DNA of 64,000 nucleotides from Clostridiales bacterium (GCA_017649645.1 JAGCGK010000042.1:31043-95042), one strand, 5' to 3'; shown: positions 37,035 through 46,661, counted from the stretch's first letter. Numbers and translations: made by a program. The notes: generated by a model from the sequence alone, not told the origin.

Positions 37035-37949
37035 TTACCAGAGTTCAAGTGTACCTGTAAGATCTCTGAGATCGAGATCATTTTCTTCGGTATATCTTAT
37101 CAGATCCTCGGTTATCTTGACCGGCAAGGTCGGATGGATAAGCGAACCTGTTCCGATCTCAACAGCGGATGCACCGGCGATCATAAATTCTATTACATCT
37201 TCATAGCTCATGACTCCGCCGCAGCCTATGATCGGGATATCCAATACCTTAGAACATTCAGCGACCATTCTTATTGCGATCGGCTTAATGGCAGGTCCAG
37301 AGTATCCGCCAGTGTTGTTATGAAGTATCGGTCTTCTTGTCTTAATGTTGATGACCATTCCGAGAAGCGTATTGATAAGAACTACCGCGTCAGCTCCTCC
37401 CTCCTGTGCTGCGAGTGCAACTGCCTTGATATCAGTTACATTAGGAGTGAGTTTGATCCATAGAGGAAGATCTGTTTCCTTACGCATCAAAGTAACGATC
37501 TGCTTTACCTGAACCGGATCAGCACCAAGTGTCATACATCCTGCCTTAACATTAGGACACGAAAGATTTATCTCGAGTGCATCGATCTTATCTTTATGAG
37601 CATTAAGCTTTTGGACCATAGCGATATAATCTTCAAATGAGTGACCTGCAGCATTAACGATAACACCTGTGTTAAGTGATCTCATGTAGTCGAGGTCGTT
37701 CTCGATGAAGTAATCCACACCCGGGTTCTGAAGACCAACAGAATTAAGCATGCCTGAAGCAGTCTCAGCTACACGGCATCCCTCATTTCCCTGTCTCGGC
37801 TTAATTGTAAGTCCTTTGGAAGAAAGTCCTCCAAGGATCGAAAGATCGTAGTATTCAGATAGTTCATGTCCGAAGTTACATGTGCCTGATGCCAGGATCA
37901 AGGGGCTCTTAAGATCAACATTTCCTACTTTTACATTAATGGAACTCAT
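37035..37949 (-). CDS. pyrD: Dihydroorotate dehydrogenase, class 1B catalytic subunit
   Basis: A 304-residue FMN-dependent TIM barrel that oxidises dihydroorotate to orotate. Landmarks are LASGTCNFGHE near residue 20, NSVGLQNPGVD, the INLSCPNVKAG active-site loop with the catalytic Cys characteristic of class 1 enzymes, and GCGGVMSYEDVIEFMIAGASAVEIGT for the FMN phosphate. Pairing with PyrK directly upstream identifies the NAD-linked 1B heterotetramer. Its ATG overlaps the pyrK stop by one base. Confidence 0.94.
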   Translation of the reverse strand: MSSINVKVGNVDLKSPLILASGTCNFGHELSEYYDLSILGGLSSKGLTIKPRQGNEGCRVAETASGMLNSVGLQNPGVDYFIENDLDYMRSLNTGVIVNAAGHSFEDYIAMVQKLNAHKDKIDALEINLSCPNVKAGCMTLGADPVQVKQIVTLMRKETDLPLWIKLTPNVTDIKAVALAAQEGGADAVVLINTLLGMVINIKTRRPILHNNTGGYSGPAIKPIAIRMVAECSKVLDIPIIGCGGVMSYEDVIEFMIAGASAVEIGTGSLIHPTLPVKITEDLIRYTEENDLDLRDLTGTLELW

Positions 37950-38713
37950 CAGAAGATCACCTCCTCGAACGGGAATACAGGGCCTTCTTTACAGCAGCGG
38001 ACGTGCTTGAATTCTTCGCCGTTTGCTTCTGCTTTGAGCTTACATACGCAAACGAGGCAGATTCCGATCCCACAGCCCATTCTCTGCTCCATTGATACAT
38101 ATGAAGGGATTCCCTTTTCTGTTGCCCAGTTGCCGCACGCCTTCATCATAGGAAGAGGTCCTACGCAGCAAAGAACAGAATCCTTGACGAAGCTTTCGTC
38201 AAGCGTATCAAGTCCTGCGATGCAGGTTCCTTTTATTCCGATATCTCCCGCATCCGTACAAAGTACATAGTCAGGTTCATTTAATACGACCTGGGATGCA
38301 TTTCGAAAACCCTCTACAACTTTGAAGCTGATATTGTTTTCGCGAAGATACTGTGATGCAAAATTAATAGGAAAAACTCCGGTTCCGCCTGCTACCAAAA
38401 TGTAGTTCTTGGAAGAGTCGAAAGTAAATCCGTTACCGAGAGGTCCTAAAACTTCCACATCCTGGCCTTCTTCGAAAGCAGCGATCTCAACTGTTCCCTT
38501 TCCGACGACCTTTACACCGATATCGAATGTTCCGTTAGCTTCATCAACGGAAGCGATACCGAACGGTCTTTTCAGGAAGCGGGAGCATGAGATATTAACG
38601 AACTGTCCAGGGACAGCCGAAGATGCGATATCAGGACACTTTATCGTGAGATAAGCCGTGTCGCTGTTGAGCATCTTTTTCGAGATTACTTTGCATGAAT
38701 ATTCTTTTTTCAT
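37949..38713 (-). CDS. pyrK: Dihydroorotate dehydrogenase electron transfer subunit
   Basis: A 254-residue ferredoxin-reductase-like subunit that passes electrons from PyrD to NAD via FAD and a [2Fe-2S] cluster. The FAD site shows RPFGIASVD near residue 49, and the NAD domain has AGGTGVFP. The cluster cysteines are C214, C219, C222 and one of the C240/C241 pair near the C-terminus. Gene starts and stops overlap pyrF upstream (4 bases) and pyrD downstream (1 base), which favours balanced synthesis of the complex. Confidence 0.94.
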   Translation of the reverse strand: MKKEYSCKVISKKMLNSDTAYLTIKCPDIASSAVPGQFVNISCSRFLKRPFGIASVDEANGTFDIGVKVVGKGTVEIAAFEEGQDVEVLGPLGNGFTFDSSKNYILVAGGTGVFPINFASQYLRENNISFKVVEGFRNASQVVLNEPDYVLCTDAGDIGIKGTCIAGLDTLDESFVKDSVLCCVGPLPMMKACGNWATEKGIPSYVSMEQRMGCGIGICLVCVCKLKAEANGEEFKHVRCCKEGPVFPFEEVIF

Positions 38714-39657
38714 ACGTACTTACGATCCTTTAAAGCAGCATTGAGCTTGTCTCTCATGTCGATAGCTTCTTCTCTTGTAGCCTTGGCAAAATCCTTAGGC
38801 TCGAGATCTTCACGCTTCTTCCATGCGCACATGAGGCTTCTGGAAGCATTTACGATGGAGCCCTTGCCGTCAGCCGTAAATGATGCAACTGCAGCGTCTG
38901 CACCGGCACCCTGTGCTCCGTAACCCGGAACAAGGATAAGTGTCTTAGGCATTCTCTTACGAGCGTCTACAGCCTGCTCCGGCCATGTAGCACCGACAAC
39001 GGCACCAACTGAAGAGAATCCGCATTCACCGATGAGATCCTTACCCCATTCGTTGACCATGTCAGCCATTGCTTCATAAACTTTTCTTCCGTCCTTGAGC
39101 TCGAGATCCTGAAGATCGCCCGCAGAAGGATTGGATGTTCTTACGAGTGTGAAGATTCCCTTGCCGCCTTCCTTACAGATATCCGTGAAAGGCTTGATAC
39201 CGTCAGTACCAAGATATCCGTTAACTGTTACAGCATCGGAATCAACGACCGGCTTAGTTGAATCGAGGAACTCTGTCTCACCGATCAAGGCCTTTGCGTA
39301 AGCAGTAGCTGTCGTACCGATATCGTTACGCTTAGCATCTGCGATAACTACCATTCCTTTGGACTTAGCATAATCTACAGTCTCGAGGAAAGCCTCAAGT
39401 CCGCAGATACCGTACATCTCGTAATATGCGATCTGTGGCTTGATCGCAGGAATGATGTCGCAAACAGCATCGATCAAAGCTTTATTAAACTCGAAGATCG
39501 CTTCGCAAGCAGCCATCTCCTCATCATCCGGGAAATTCTCCTTAGCTTCATCAATAATGAACTGAGGGATATATTCGAGCTTAGGGTCAAGACCCATTAC
39601 TGTCGGGTTATTAAGTTCAGCAATCTTGCCGCACAAAAGATCAGCAAAGTTTTTCAT
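38710..39657 (-). CDS. pyrF: Orotidine 5'-phosphate decarboxylase (type 2)
   Basis: A 315-residue OMP decarboxylase producing UMP. The catalytic D-x-K-x-x-D motif is DAKRNDIGTTA, and the phosphate-binding end is LVPGYGAQGA. Length and the GLDPKLEYIP opening mark the longer type 2 subfamily rather than the about 240-residue type 1 enzymes. It overlaps the pyrC stop by 17 bases at its 5' end and pyrK at its 3' end, deep in the operon. Confidence 0.93.
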   Translation of the reverse strand: MKNFADLLCGKIAELNNPTVMGLDPKLEYIPQFIIDEAKENFPDDEEMAACEAIFEFNKALIDAVCDIIPAIKPQIAYYEMYGICGLEAFLETVDYAKSKGMVVIADAKRNDIGTTATAYAKALIGETEFLDSTKPVVDSDAVTVNGYLGTDGIKPFTDICKEGGKGIFTLVRTSNPSAGDLQDLELKDGRKVYEAMADMVNEWGKDLIGECGFSSVGAVVGATWPEQAVDARKRMPKTLILVPGYGAQGAGADAAVASFTADGKGSIVNASRSLMCAWKKREDLEPKDFAKATREEAIDMRDKLNAALKDRKYV

Positions 39658-40897
39658 AAGTTACTTTTCCTCCCATGATCGTCAGATATGTCTCACCATA
39701 GAGCTTAAATCCGTCGTACGGCGTATTTCTTCCCTTGGTAAGCATCTTATTCTTATCGAAAACAAACTCATTCTCAAGGTCAAAGACTGCCAGGTCCGCA
39801 TCATCACCGACTTCAAGTCCTCCTCTTCCGAGCTTAAGGATCTTTGAAGGATTGAAGCACATGAGTTCAACGAGCCTATCGACTGTAATGTGACCCGGCT
39901 TTACGAGATAAGTATAACCGAGTGCGAAAGCAGTCTCAAATCCTACAATACCGTTATTTGCGATCTGGAACTCAACGCACTTTTCATCTTCGTGATGAGG
40001 AGCATGATCCGTAGCGATCGCATCGATCGTTCCGTCCTTGATACCTTCGATGATCGCATCAACATGCTCTTTTGTTCTAAGCGGCGGATGCATCTTGAAG
40101 TTGCTGTCGTAAGTTTCGCAGCAGTCATCCGTAAGTGTGAAGTAATGAGGACATGTCTCACATGTAACCTTTACTCCCCTTGCCTTAGCTTCTCTTACCA
40201 TTCTTACTCCGCCCTTAGTAGATACGTGGCAGATATGGATCGGGATATTAAGGTATTCAGCCATGATGATGTCTCTGGCGATCATGATATCCTCGGCAGC
40301 TGTAGGGATTCCTCTAAGTCCGAGGCAAGTGGAGACCGTACCCTCGTTCATGCAGCCGTCGGAAAGAGTCTTTTCTTCGCAGTGGTTAAGGACCGGGATA
40401 TCGAAGTCAGAAGAATACTCCATTACCTTTCTTAAAAGCTCAGCTGTCGCGATCGGCTTACCGTCATCAGAGATCGCAACGATTCCTGCTTCCTTCATAA
40501 GGCCGATCTCCGAAAGGAGCTTACCGTCAAGATCCTTACTGCAGGCACCGATCGGATAAACTCTCGCATATCCTGCCTCTTTGGCTTTCTTAAGGATACC
40601 GTTAACTACTGCAGCGTTGTCGCATACAGGATTTGTGTTTGGCATCGGGCAAACAGATGTATAGCCGCCCTTTGCAGCGCTCATCGTTCCTGTTAGGATC
40701 GTCTCTCTATATTCATAGCCCGGCTCTCTTAAGTGACAATGCATGTCGACAAGTCCCGGGAATACTGTCTTACCTGAAAGATCATAAGTTTTATCTGCAT
40801 CTTTCTTATCGAAAACGTCCGCAAATACACCGTCTTCGATGAACAGATCTTTCTTCTCGCCATTATAGATGGTTGCGTTTTCCAAAACTATTTTCAT
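39641..40897 (-). CDS. pyrC: Dihydroorotase
   Basis: A 418-residue amidohydrolase that cyclises carbamoyl-aspartate to dihydroorotate. Zinc ligands are visible in DMHCHLREPGYE (HxH) and in the NHCEE, HICHVST and ATDHAPH blocks. The length and LREPGxExxE wording place it in the class I (pyrC of Gram-positive, multifunctional-like) group. Its start overlaps the pyrB stop by four bases, suggesting coupled translation with the enzyme of the preceding step. Confidence 0.94.
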   Translation of the reverse strand: MKIVLENATIYNGEKKDLFIEDGVFADVFDKKDADKTYDLSGKTVFPGLVDMHCHLREPGYEYRETILTGTMSAAKGGYTSVCPMPNTNPVCDNAAVVNGILKKAKEAGYARVYPIGACSKDLDGKLLSEIGLMKEAGIVAISDDGKPIATAELLRKVMEYSSDFDIPVLNHCEEKTLSDGCMNEGTVSTCLGLRGIPTAAEDIMIARDIIMAEYLNIPIHICHVSTKGGVRMVREAKARGVKVTCETCPHYFTLTDDCCETYDSNFKMHPPLRTKEHVDAIIEGIKDGTIDAIATDHAPHHEDEKCVEFQIANNGIVGFETAFALGYTYLVKPGHITVDRLVELMCFNPSKILKLGRGGLEVGDDADLAVFDLENEFVFDKNKMLTKGRNTPYDGFKLYGETYLTIMGGKVTYEKLC

Positions 40898-41823
40898 ATC
40901 TGATTTCTCCTTGCCATGAGTAAGTAAAGAACAGCCATTCTAACGGCTACACCGTTTGTAACCTGCTCATTGATAACTGACTGATCACAGTCATAAACTG
41001 CTGTAGGAAGTTCAACGCCGTGGTTACAAGGACCCGGATGCATCAGGAGTGCTCCCGGCTTAGCAAGTTCGAGCATCTCCGGAGTGATCGCATAGAACTT
41101 GGAGTATTCGGCTACAGACGGGAAAAGTGATTTATGCTGTCTTTCGAGCTGAACTCGAAGACCCATAACCGCATCACAATCCTTTACGCAGTCTGCAACA
41201 TTATCTGCAATTCGGCAGCCCAAGTTTTCGATACCGACAGGCATTATTGTCTTAGGTCCGTAGATACTTACGTCTGCACCGAGTTTCTTCATTCCGATCG
41301 CATTGCTTCGTACTACACGGCTGTGGTAGATGTCACCGCAGATAGCGACCTTCTTACCTTCCAAAGTACCGAGCTTCTCGTAGATCGTGAACATATCAAG
41401 AAGTGCCTGAGTAGGATGCTCGTTCATTCCGTCACCTGCATTAACGACTGAAGCATTAAGATGCGGAGCGATGAAATGAGGCGCACCTGAGTGACTGTGT
41501 CTCATGATTATGATATCAGTTGCCATCATGTCGATCGTTCTAGCTGTATCAAGAAGCGACTCACCTTTTGCTACAGAGCTTCCCGTAGCTGAAATATTAG
41601 CACTTGCTGAACCCATGTACTTGGAAGCAAGCTCGAATGAGAGCCTTGTTCTGGTACTGTTTTCGTAGAAAAGAGTAATAACCGATTTTCCCTGAAGATG
41701 GCTGGTCTTTTTGTTACCTGATGTTAAGACCATCTTCATAGTCTTGGCAGTATCAAGGATCTCCATGATCTCATCTGCCGTAAGCTGCTTAAGACCCAGA
41801 AGGTCTTTGTTACGTAATCCCAT
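40894..41823 (-). CDS. pyrB: Aspartate carbamoyltransferase catalytic subunit
   Basis: A 309-residue transferase that makes carbamoyl-aspartate, the first committed step. The carbamoyl-phosphate site is STRTRLSFE, the 80s loop carries VAKGESLLDT, and HPTQALLDM plus GLRVQLERQ complete the family pattern. No pyrI regulatory chain follows, so allosteric control of the E. coli type is unlikely. The ATG at 41823 has AGGAGG seven bases upstream and overlaps the pyrR TAA (TAATG); a longer TTG reading at 41841 is rejected. Confidence 0.94.
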   Translation of the reverse strand: MGLRNKDLLGLKQLTADEIMEILDTAKTMKMVLTSGNKKTSHLQGKSVITLFYENSTRTRLSFELASKYMGSASANISATGSSVAKGESLLDTARTIDMMATDIIIMRHSHSGAPHFIAPHLNASVVNAGDGMNEHPTQALLDMFTIYEKLGTLEGKKVAICGDIYHSRVVRSNAIGMKKLGADVSIYGPKTIMPVGIENLGCRIADNVADCVKDCDAVMGLRVQLERQHKSLFPSVAEYSKFYAITPEMLELAKPGALLMHPGPCNHGVELPTAVYDCDQSVINEQVTNGVAVRMAVLYLLMARRNQI

Positions 41824-42374
41824 TAGTTCTCCTCCTCGCAAAGTAACACTTGATTCTTACCGTCTACCTCATCAAACTGAACCGAGATAAGCTCATGTTT
41901 GGATGTAGGAACGTTCTTACCTATGAAATCTGCTCTGAAAGGCAGTTCTCTGTGGCCTCTGTCTATAAGGATGGCGAGCTCGATCGATGCAGGCCTTCCC
42001 ATATCAAAAATCGCATCGATCGCTGACCTAACGGTTCTACCCGTGTACAAAACGTCATCGACCAATACGATCTTTTTATTGTTGATATCAAATGGAATGT
42101 GAGTTCCGTTAACTACCGGATGTGCATTGAGCTTTGAAAGATCATCTCTGTAGAATGTAATGTCCAGGATTCCTATCGGAACATCGATGCCTTCTACGGA
42201 TTTAAGATTATCTCTTATCTGCTTCGCCATTGGAACTCCCCTACGCTGGATACCGATAAGACAGACATTATCCAATCCGTCATTCTTCTCGATAATCTCG
42301 TGGGAAATACGCATTATTGCGCGTCTCATGTTGGCTTCGTCCATCAGAGTTGCTTTAGTTATGATGTTTTTCAT
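41823..42374 (-). CDS. pyrR: Bifunctional pyr operon regulator / uracil phosphoribosyltransferase
   Basis: A 183-residue PRTase-fold RNA-binding attenuator protein. The PRPP motif is VLVDDVLYTGRTVRSA, with IGIQRRGVPMA and the DRGHRELPFRADFIGKNVPTS C-terminal block shared with Bacillus PyrR. With UMP bound it grips the nascent leader and favours termination. The ATG at 42374 has AAGGAG upstream; the longer in-frame reading would start inside the attenuator. As first gene it regulates itself and the whole operon. Confidence 0.95.
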   Translation of the reverse strand: MKNIITKATLMDEANMRRAIMRISHEIIEKNDGLDNVCLIGIQRRGVPMAKQIRDNLKSVEGIDVPIGILDITFYRDDLSKLNAHPVVNGTHIPFDINNKKIVLVDDVLYTGRTVRSAIDAIFDMGRPASIELAILIDRGHRELPFRADFIGKNVPTSKHELISVQFDEVDGKNQVLLCEEEN

Positions 42375-42394
42375 GATAAAACTCCTTCCCGAAG

Positions 42395-42477
42395 ATAAAA
42401 AAATAGCCGAATCCCTATGATCCGACCATAAATAAGCACAATATTCCATATGAATAATCTTGCTAACCTCACCGGAT
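42395..42477 (-). promoter_or_regulatory. PyrR-dependent attenuator leader of the pyr operon
   Basis: On the minus strand, ATCCGGTGAGGTTAGCAAG (42459-42477) matches the PyrR binding loop. It is followed by an intrinsic terminator (ATGGTCGGATC / GATTCGGCTAT, 11 pairs with wobble, loop ATAGG; 42403-42429) and a T tract (42395-42402). The order binding loop, terminator, pyrR is that of Bacillus-type pyr attenuators. Confidence 0.85.
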
Positions 42478-42539
42478 CAACTTAAAGATTAAATATAGAA
42501 TAGACTTTTACCTTTGGAAATGCAACTCAAAAATTCGTT

Positions 42540-44195
42540 CTAATTCTGCTTATCTTTGTACATTGCGATAAGTTCGTTATAAGCGATCTTTCCTACCAAA
42601 GTACGTGGCATGTGCTCTATAGCGATATACTCTCTCGGAAGAGCATATTTAGCTACATTCTGCTTACATGCTTCCTTGATCTCTGCCAATGCCTTATCTT
42701 TATCTACATCCTGAGACTTAAACTCGATAACGGCCTTACAGATCTCACCCATGATAGTATCAGGAACGCCGACAACGGCACTTGCCAGGACATCAGGATG
42801 AGCATCGATAACGTTTTCGATTATCTGAGGATAGATATTATATCCGCCTGATACGATCATTCTCTTAAGTCTTTGCTTGAAATAAACAAAACCATCCTCA
42901 TCAATATAACCGATATCGCCTGTGTGGAGCCAACGGCGACCCTGTTCGTCAACTTTGATAGTTTTATCTGTTTCTTCCTTATCATTAAGGTATCCGATCA
43001 TGATTGTCGGACCGGTGTAAGTAATCTCACCTACTTCACCGACCGGAACTTCTTCATTGGTCTGAGGGTCGACGATCTTATATGTCATCTCGGAATACGG
43101 AAATCCGCAGCTGCCAGGCTTAGAGATACCGACAGGAAGAAGACAGGAACCAGTTACGCTTTCTGTCATTCCGTAACCTTCACGAACTTCAGAATCACAG
43201 TTACAGGATTTGAGAAGTTCATCAACTTTTTTCTTGGTATTAAGAGATAAAGAATCACCGCCTGAAATTACTACTTTCAAGAAAGACAGATCCTTGCCTT
43301 CCAAGTAATCCTTATTCTTTAACATACTTTCATATATGGCAGGAACAGCTGCGATAAGGTTCGGTCTGTACTTCATAAGGAGTTTATGGAATTCTGAAGC
43401 TTTAAAAGACGGAAGGATTACAGCTACACCGCCCAATACAAAAGCAGTATGAATTCCTACTCCAAGACCGAATCCGTGGAATATCGGCATTATCGCGAAA
43501 AAACGCATGCCTTCTTCAAGTCCTCGGCAGGCTTCAATACTTAAAACTGCCAAAGCATTGAAATTATAGTTGCTGAGCATTATTCCTTTAGGCTTACCGG
43601 TAGTTCCGCCGCTATAAAGGATCGCCGCACAATCATCACCTTTATAATTCTCAAGCTTAACGTCATTTACGGAGTCGGCTCCGGCCATGAAATTTTTCCA
43701 ACTGGTTGCATTTGAAGGAATCTCAGGCTTCTTGGATTTGATGGAATAACCGATACCCAAAAGCAAGGGCATAGACTCTTTAACAGAAACAACTATAAGT
43801 TTCTTCGTATTTGTCTTCTCCATTGCAGCTGCGATCTTTTTACTGACAAGATCAAGACCGATAATGATATCTGATTCAGAAACAGTGAGATAATGGATTA
43901 TCTCATTTTCAGCTGACATCGGATGGATCATGTTGGCAATAGCTCCGATCTTGTTGATCGCATAAAAACTATAGATAGATTCAGGTATATTAGGAAGACA
44001 GATCGATACCTTATCCCCTTTTTTGACACCTGCAGCGATCAAAGCTTTGGCTGTCTTATCGATATTGCTGATGAGTTGTCTATATGAAAACTTTTTACCG
44101 AAATACTCAAGTGCTTCAAGATCCATTCTGGACTCTGATAACTTGACAATAAAATCGTATAAAGAAAGATTTGAATATTCTAAATTGTTGTACAT
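42540..44195 (-). CDS. Fatty acyl-CoA synthetase / AMP-dependent ligase
   Basis: A 551-residue ANL enzyme. Motifs are ILYSGGTTGKPKGIML (P-loop), REGYGMTESV, WLHTGDIGYID, RLKRMIVSGGYNIYP and the C-terminal PRTLVGKIAYNEL with the adenylating lysine. It resembles short- to medium-chain or long-chain fatty acid CoA ligases; substrate length cannot be read from the sequence. It differs from the two other ligases in the window in P-loop and hinge wording, so it is not a recent duplicate. It lies upstream of the pyr leader and 30 bases after the following membrane-anchored gene on the same strand. Confidence 0.87.
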   Translation of the reverse strand: MYNNLEYSNLSLYDFIVKLSESRMDLEALEYFGKKFSYRQLISNIDKTAKALIAAGVKKGDKVSICLPNIPESIYSFYAINKIGAIANMIHPMSAENEIIHYLTVSESDIIIGLDLVSKKIAAAMEKTNTKKLIVVSVKESMPLLLGIGYSIKSKKPEIPSNATSWKNFMAGADSVNDVKLENYKGDDCAAILYSGGTTGKPKGIMLSNYNFNALAVLSIEACRGLEEGMRFFAIMPIFHGFGLGVGIHTAFVLGGVAVILPSFKASEFHKLLMKYRPNLIAAVPAIYESMLKNKDYLEGKDLSFLKVVISGGDSLSLNTKKKVDELLKSCNCDSEVREGYGMTESVTGSCLLPVGISKPGSCGFPYSEMTYKIVDPQTNEEVPVGEVGEITYTGPTIMIGYLNDKEETDKTIKVDEQGRRWLHTGDIGYIDEDGFVYFKQRLKRMIVSGGYNIYPQIIENVIDAHPDVLASAVVGVPDTIMGEICKAVIEFKSQDVDKDKALAEIKEACKQNVAKYALPREYIAIEHMPRTLVGKIAYNELIAMYKDKQN

Positions 44196-44224
44196 AATTT
44201 CCCTCCGCGAATCATTATAACACT

Positions 44225-45226
44225 TTAATCGAATAATTCTTTGGAGTTTAATTTATATACATATTGCGTTCCGAATAACCAACCATACTTAAATCGGGTA
44301 CTTGCGGACTCGAAAATAAGATAAACATTGTTCTTACAGTTTGTAACGCCCTCAGCATTCGGAGGAAGCTTGATCTTTTTTATCAACGCCTTATCTTCGA
44401 AGCAGTATACCGGAATTATCTCACCATGATATTCGTAAGTAGTATTAACAGTCTGAATTACTTCACGGAAATCATATACGTACAAAATGGAATCTTTCCA
44501 TTTGGCTGAGGATGCAGAAAGGTACATCCTACCTGACTTATCCATGCACATTCCCTGAATGGAACTTCCGATAGACAAAGCAAAGACAGCTTTCTCGTTT
44601 ACACCGTATTTCTCTTTTTCGGAAAGAGGATAAGCAAATACCATTGCAGTATTAAAGTTACCGTTAGGAGACATCATATGGTGACTCTTTTTAGTCTTGA
44701 ACTTCTTTAAGTACTGGTATTCTCCGATAAACAGATTGTTACCATATACAAAGCAGAAAGATGAGTTACTGTCTGTATCTATCGTACCGATCGTCTTAAC
44801 TGTATCTTTGGATTCGTCCAAAAGATCATTCTTATCAAGAACGTAGCATTTTCTGTTTCCGCCGGTTACATAAACAAAATCAGAATATGAAGCTATTCCG
44901 CCGGAATGCCATTTAAAAGGTTTCCCTTTTTTATCAACGATCCTTTTTACGAACTGATTTGAGTCCGAGTCGACAACTATGATCTTGGAATAACCGTCAG
45001 GATATGTGTATCCGCTTATCAGGAAGCAGTCCTCTTTCTCGAGATATTCGATACCTTGAGGGATTATGTCCGAAAAAGGCTTAACTGCGAGAAATTCAGG
45101 AGTAGCATAGTAGTAGAAATAAAGATACGGATATAGAAAAGTTCCATAAAAAACTAAAACACTTAATGCAAGGATAAGTGCCAACAGTTTTATTATATTT
45201 CCGTACTTGCTTTTTGATCTTCTCAT
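44225..45226 (-). CDS. Membrane-anchored protein of unknown function, possible beta-propeller
   Basis: A 333-residue protein with a basic N-terminus and one hydrophobic segment (about residues 12-35) with no cleavage motif, so it is probably a signal-anchored extracytoplasmic protein. The rest is rich in short beta-strand-like repeats (for example SKIIVVDSDSNQFVKRIV, DFVYVTGG, GRMYLSASSA, KNNVYLIFESA) that would suit a propeller fold. No enzyme motif is recognised. The start at 45226 has AGAGG close upstream; the TTG at 45262 has no ribosome site. It may share a transcript with the acyl-CoA ligase. Confidence 0.55.
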   Translation of the reverse strand: MRRSKSKYGNIIKLLALILALSVLVFYGTFLYPYLYFYYYATPEFLAVKPFSDIIPQGIEYLEKEDCFLISGYTYPDGYSKIIVVDSDSNQFVKRIVDKKGKPFKWHSGGIASYSDFVYVTGGNRKCYVLDKNDLLDESKDTVKTIGTIDTDSNSSFCFVYGNNLFIGEYQYLKKFKTKKSHHMMSPNGNFNTAMVFAYPLSEKEKYGVNEKAVFALSIGSSIQGMCMDKSGRMYLSASSAKWKDSILYVYDFREVIQTVNTTYEYHGEIIPVYCFEDKALIKKIKLPPNAEGVTNCKNNVYLIFESASTRFKYGWLFGTQYVYKLNSKELFD

Positions 45227-45334
45227 GGTGCCTCTGATTTCATTATAATCATCTGAACTCAATATTGTATCAGTTTTAAAAACTCGCGAAAAAAATTAAA
45301 GAAAAACCTAAAAAAACGTACCAAAAGCCCCTGT

Positions 45335-45363
45335 TTGACAAATAAGTAACCTATGACTATAAT
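45335..45363 (+). promoter_or_regulatory. Consensus promoter of the tRNA-Leu gene
   Basis: TTGACA (45335-45340), a 17-base spacer and TATAAT (45358-45363), both perfect hexamers, 20 bases before the tRNA. Confidence 0.92.
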
Positions 45364-45383
45364 CTATCAGTACACAATCTAAT

Positions 45384-45469
45384 GGGGTTGTGGCGGAATG
45401 GCAGACGCAGCAGACTCAAAATCTGCCGACCTCAAAATCGTGTGGGTTCAAGTCCCACCAGCCCCACCA
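45384..45469 (+). tRNA. tRNA-Leu (anticodon CAA)
   Basis: An 86-base cloverleaf. Acceptor GGGGTTG pairs with CAGCCCC, the anticodon stem is GCAGA/TCTGC around loop CTCAAAA (anticodon CAA, reading UUG), there is a long class II variable arm, the T-loop is GGTTCAAGTCC, and the 3' end ACCA is encoded. It is a single tRNA transcribed from a strong promoter and followed by a terminator. Its A37 is a substrate for the MiaA and MiaB modification enzymes encoded at 10-17 kb. Confidence 0.96.
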
Positions 45470-45482
45470 TTTTTTGTGAAGT

Positions 45483-45511
45483 TACCCCTTGTTTTCAACG
45501 AGGGGTTTTAT
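45483..45511 (+). terminator. tRNA-Leu terminator
   Basis: TACCCCT.../AGGGGTT stem around TGTTTTCAACG, then TTTATT. Confidence 0.75.
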
Positions 45512-45608
45512 TCTGCCCAAAATTATCTATGCATCTGCCAAAATAGGATTTGTAAAAGAATAGTGTTATAATTCATGAAAAATTGAAGATACATTCGGGA
45601 CAGCAATT

Positions 45609-46661
45609 ATGTATGAATTCTCATCGATAAATAAATATCGACGTTTCTTATTCGGAATAGCGACTATCTGGATCGCTTGGTTTCATTCATACATGCTTGA
45701 TTTTTCCCAGCTGGAAGCACTGAGCTTCCTAAACATCGGCGTCCTTGTTGAACTTTTGAAGAAATTAGGCAACATCGGCGTTGATATTTTTCTTTTATTA
45801 TCAGGCATAGGATTGTACTTTTCTTTCTCGAAAAATCCCAACATCCTCCAATTCTATAAAAAAAGGATCATTCGAGTCCTTCCAAGTTCTATTATCCTGG
45901 TACTTATAGTCACATATCTTTCTCACGTTGAGACATGGAAACTGTTCTTTATCAGGGTAACCTTTCTGAATTTCCTGTTCTTCAAAGATGATGATCAGAC
46001 TTTCTGGTATATTCCTGCGATCCTTATACTTTATCTCCTGTTCCCTGTTTTCTATAAAGTCATTCAGAAATTCAAAGTGCCCGGCGCACTGGTTCTTATA
46101 GCCATATCCTGCATTATTACTGTTGCTGCGTTTTTCATAAATTTCGATATGTTCTTCTACCAGTGGGAAATGCTCTTAACCAGGATCCCGGTCTTTATCG
46201 TCGGAATCCTTTTGGCTCCCGTTATCAAGAACGAGAAAAAGATATCCAACGTAACTGCCCTGATACTTTGTCTTTTGGGATTGATATATTTCATCGTCAT
46301 TCATATTATCGACCTTTTTATATCAACAAAATACATATTCATCTGGCATTACATGTATCTTCCTCTTGCCTTATTCCTGGTATTCTTCTTCTCATATATC
46401 AGAAGTCATGTAAGTTTATCGTTTATCGTTAAGCCATTTGAATTTGTGGGCGATTTTTCACTGGAGATGTATCTTATCCATCAGTCATTGTACTTTTTCC
46501 TTCTCGGAAAAATCTCATTTTTCGATAACCATCAGCTTATTTATGCGATAGTGATCATACTTGTATCGATCGTTTTATCCTTCATTTTGAAAACGCTTAT
46601 AAACCTGATATTTAAACTGTTTAAGTCCGATAAAGGTTCAAAAAAGAAAGCAACCGCATAA
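45609..46661 (+). CDS. Acyltransferase family 3 membrane protein
   Basis: A 350-residue integral membrane protein with about ten hydrophobic helices, typical of O-acetyl/acyl transferases that modify surface polysaccharides or lipids. The first helix carries the catalytic-type His (IWIAWFHSYML, near residue 26), and the FLLLSGIGLYFSF, WYIPAILILYLLFP and EMYLIHQSLYF blocks recur in the family. A lysine-rich cytoplasmic tail ends the protein. The acceptor is unknown. It is probably monocistronic, between the tRNA and citrate synthase. Confidence 0.8.
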   Translation: MYEFSSINKYRRFLFGIATIWIAWFHSYMLDFSQLEALSFLNIGVLVELLKKLGNIGVDIFLLLSGIGLYFSFSKNPNILQFYKKRIIRVLPSSIILVLIVTYLSHVETWKLFFIRVTFLNFLFFKDDDQTFWYIPAILILYLLFPVFYKVIQKFKVPGALVLIAISCIITVAAFFINFDMFFYQWEMLLTRIPVFIVGILLAPVIKNEKKISNVTALILCLLGLIYFIVIHIIDLFISTKYIFIWHYMYLPLALFLVFFFSYIRSHVSLSFIVKPFEFVGDFSLEMYLIHQSLYFFLLGKISFFDNHQLIYAIVIILVSIVLSFILKTLINLIFKLFKSDKGSKKKATA

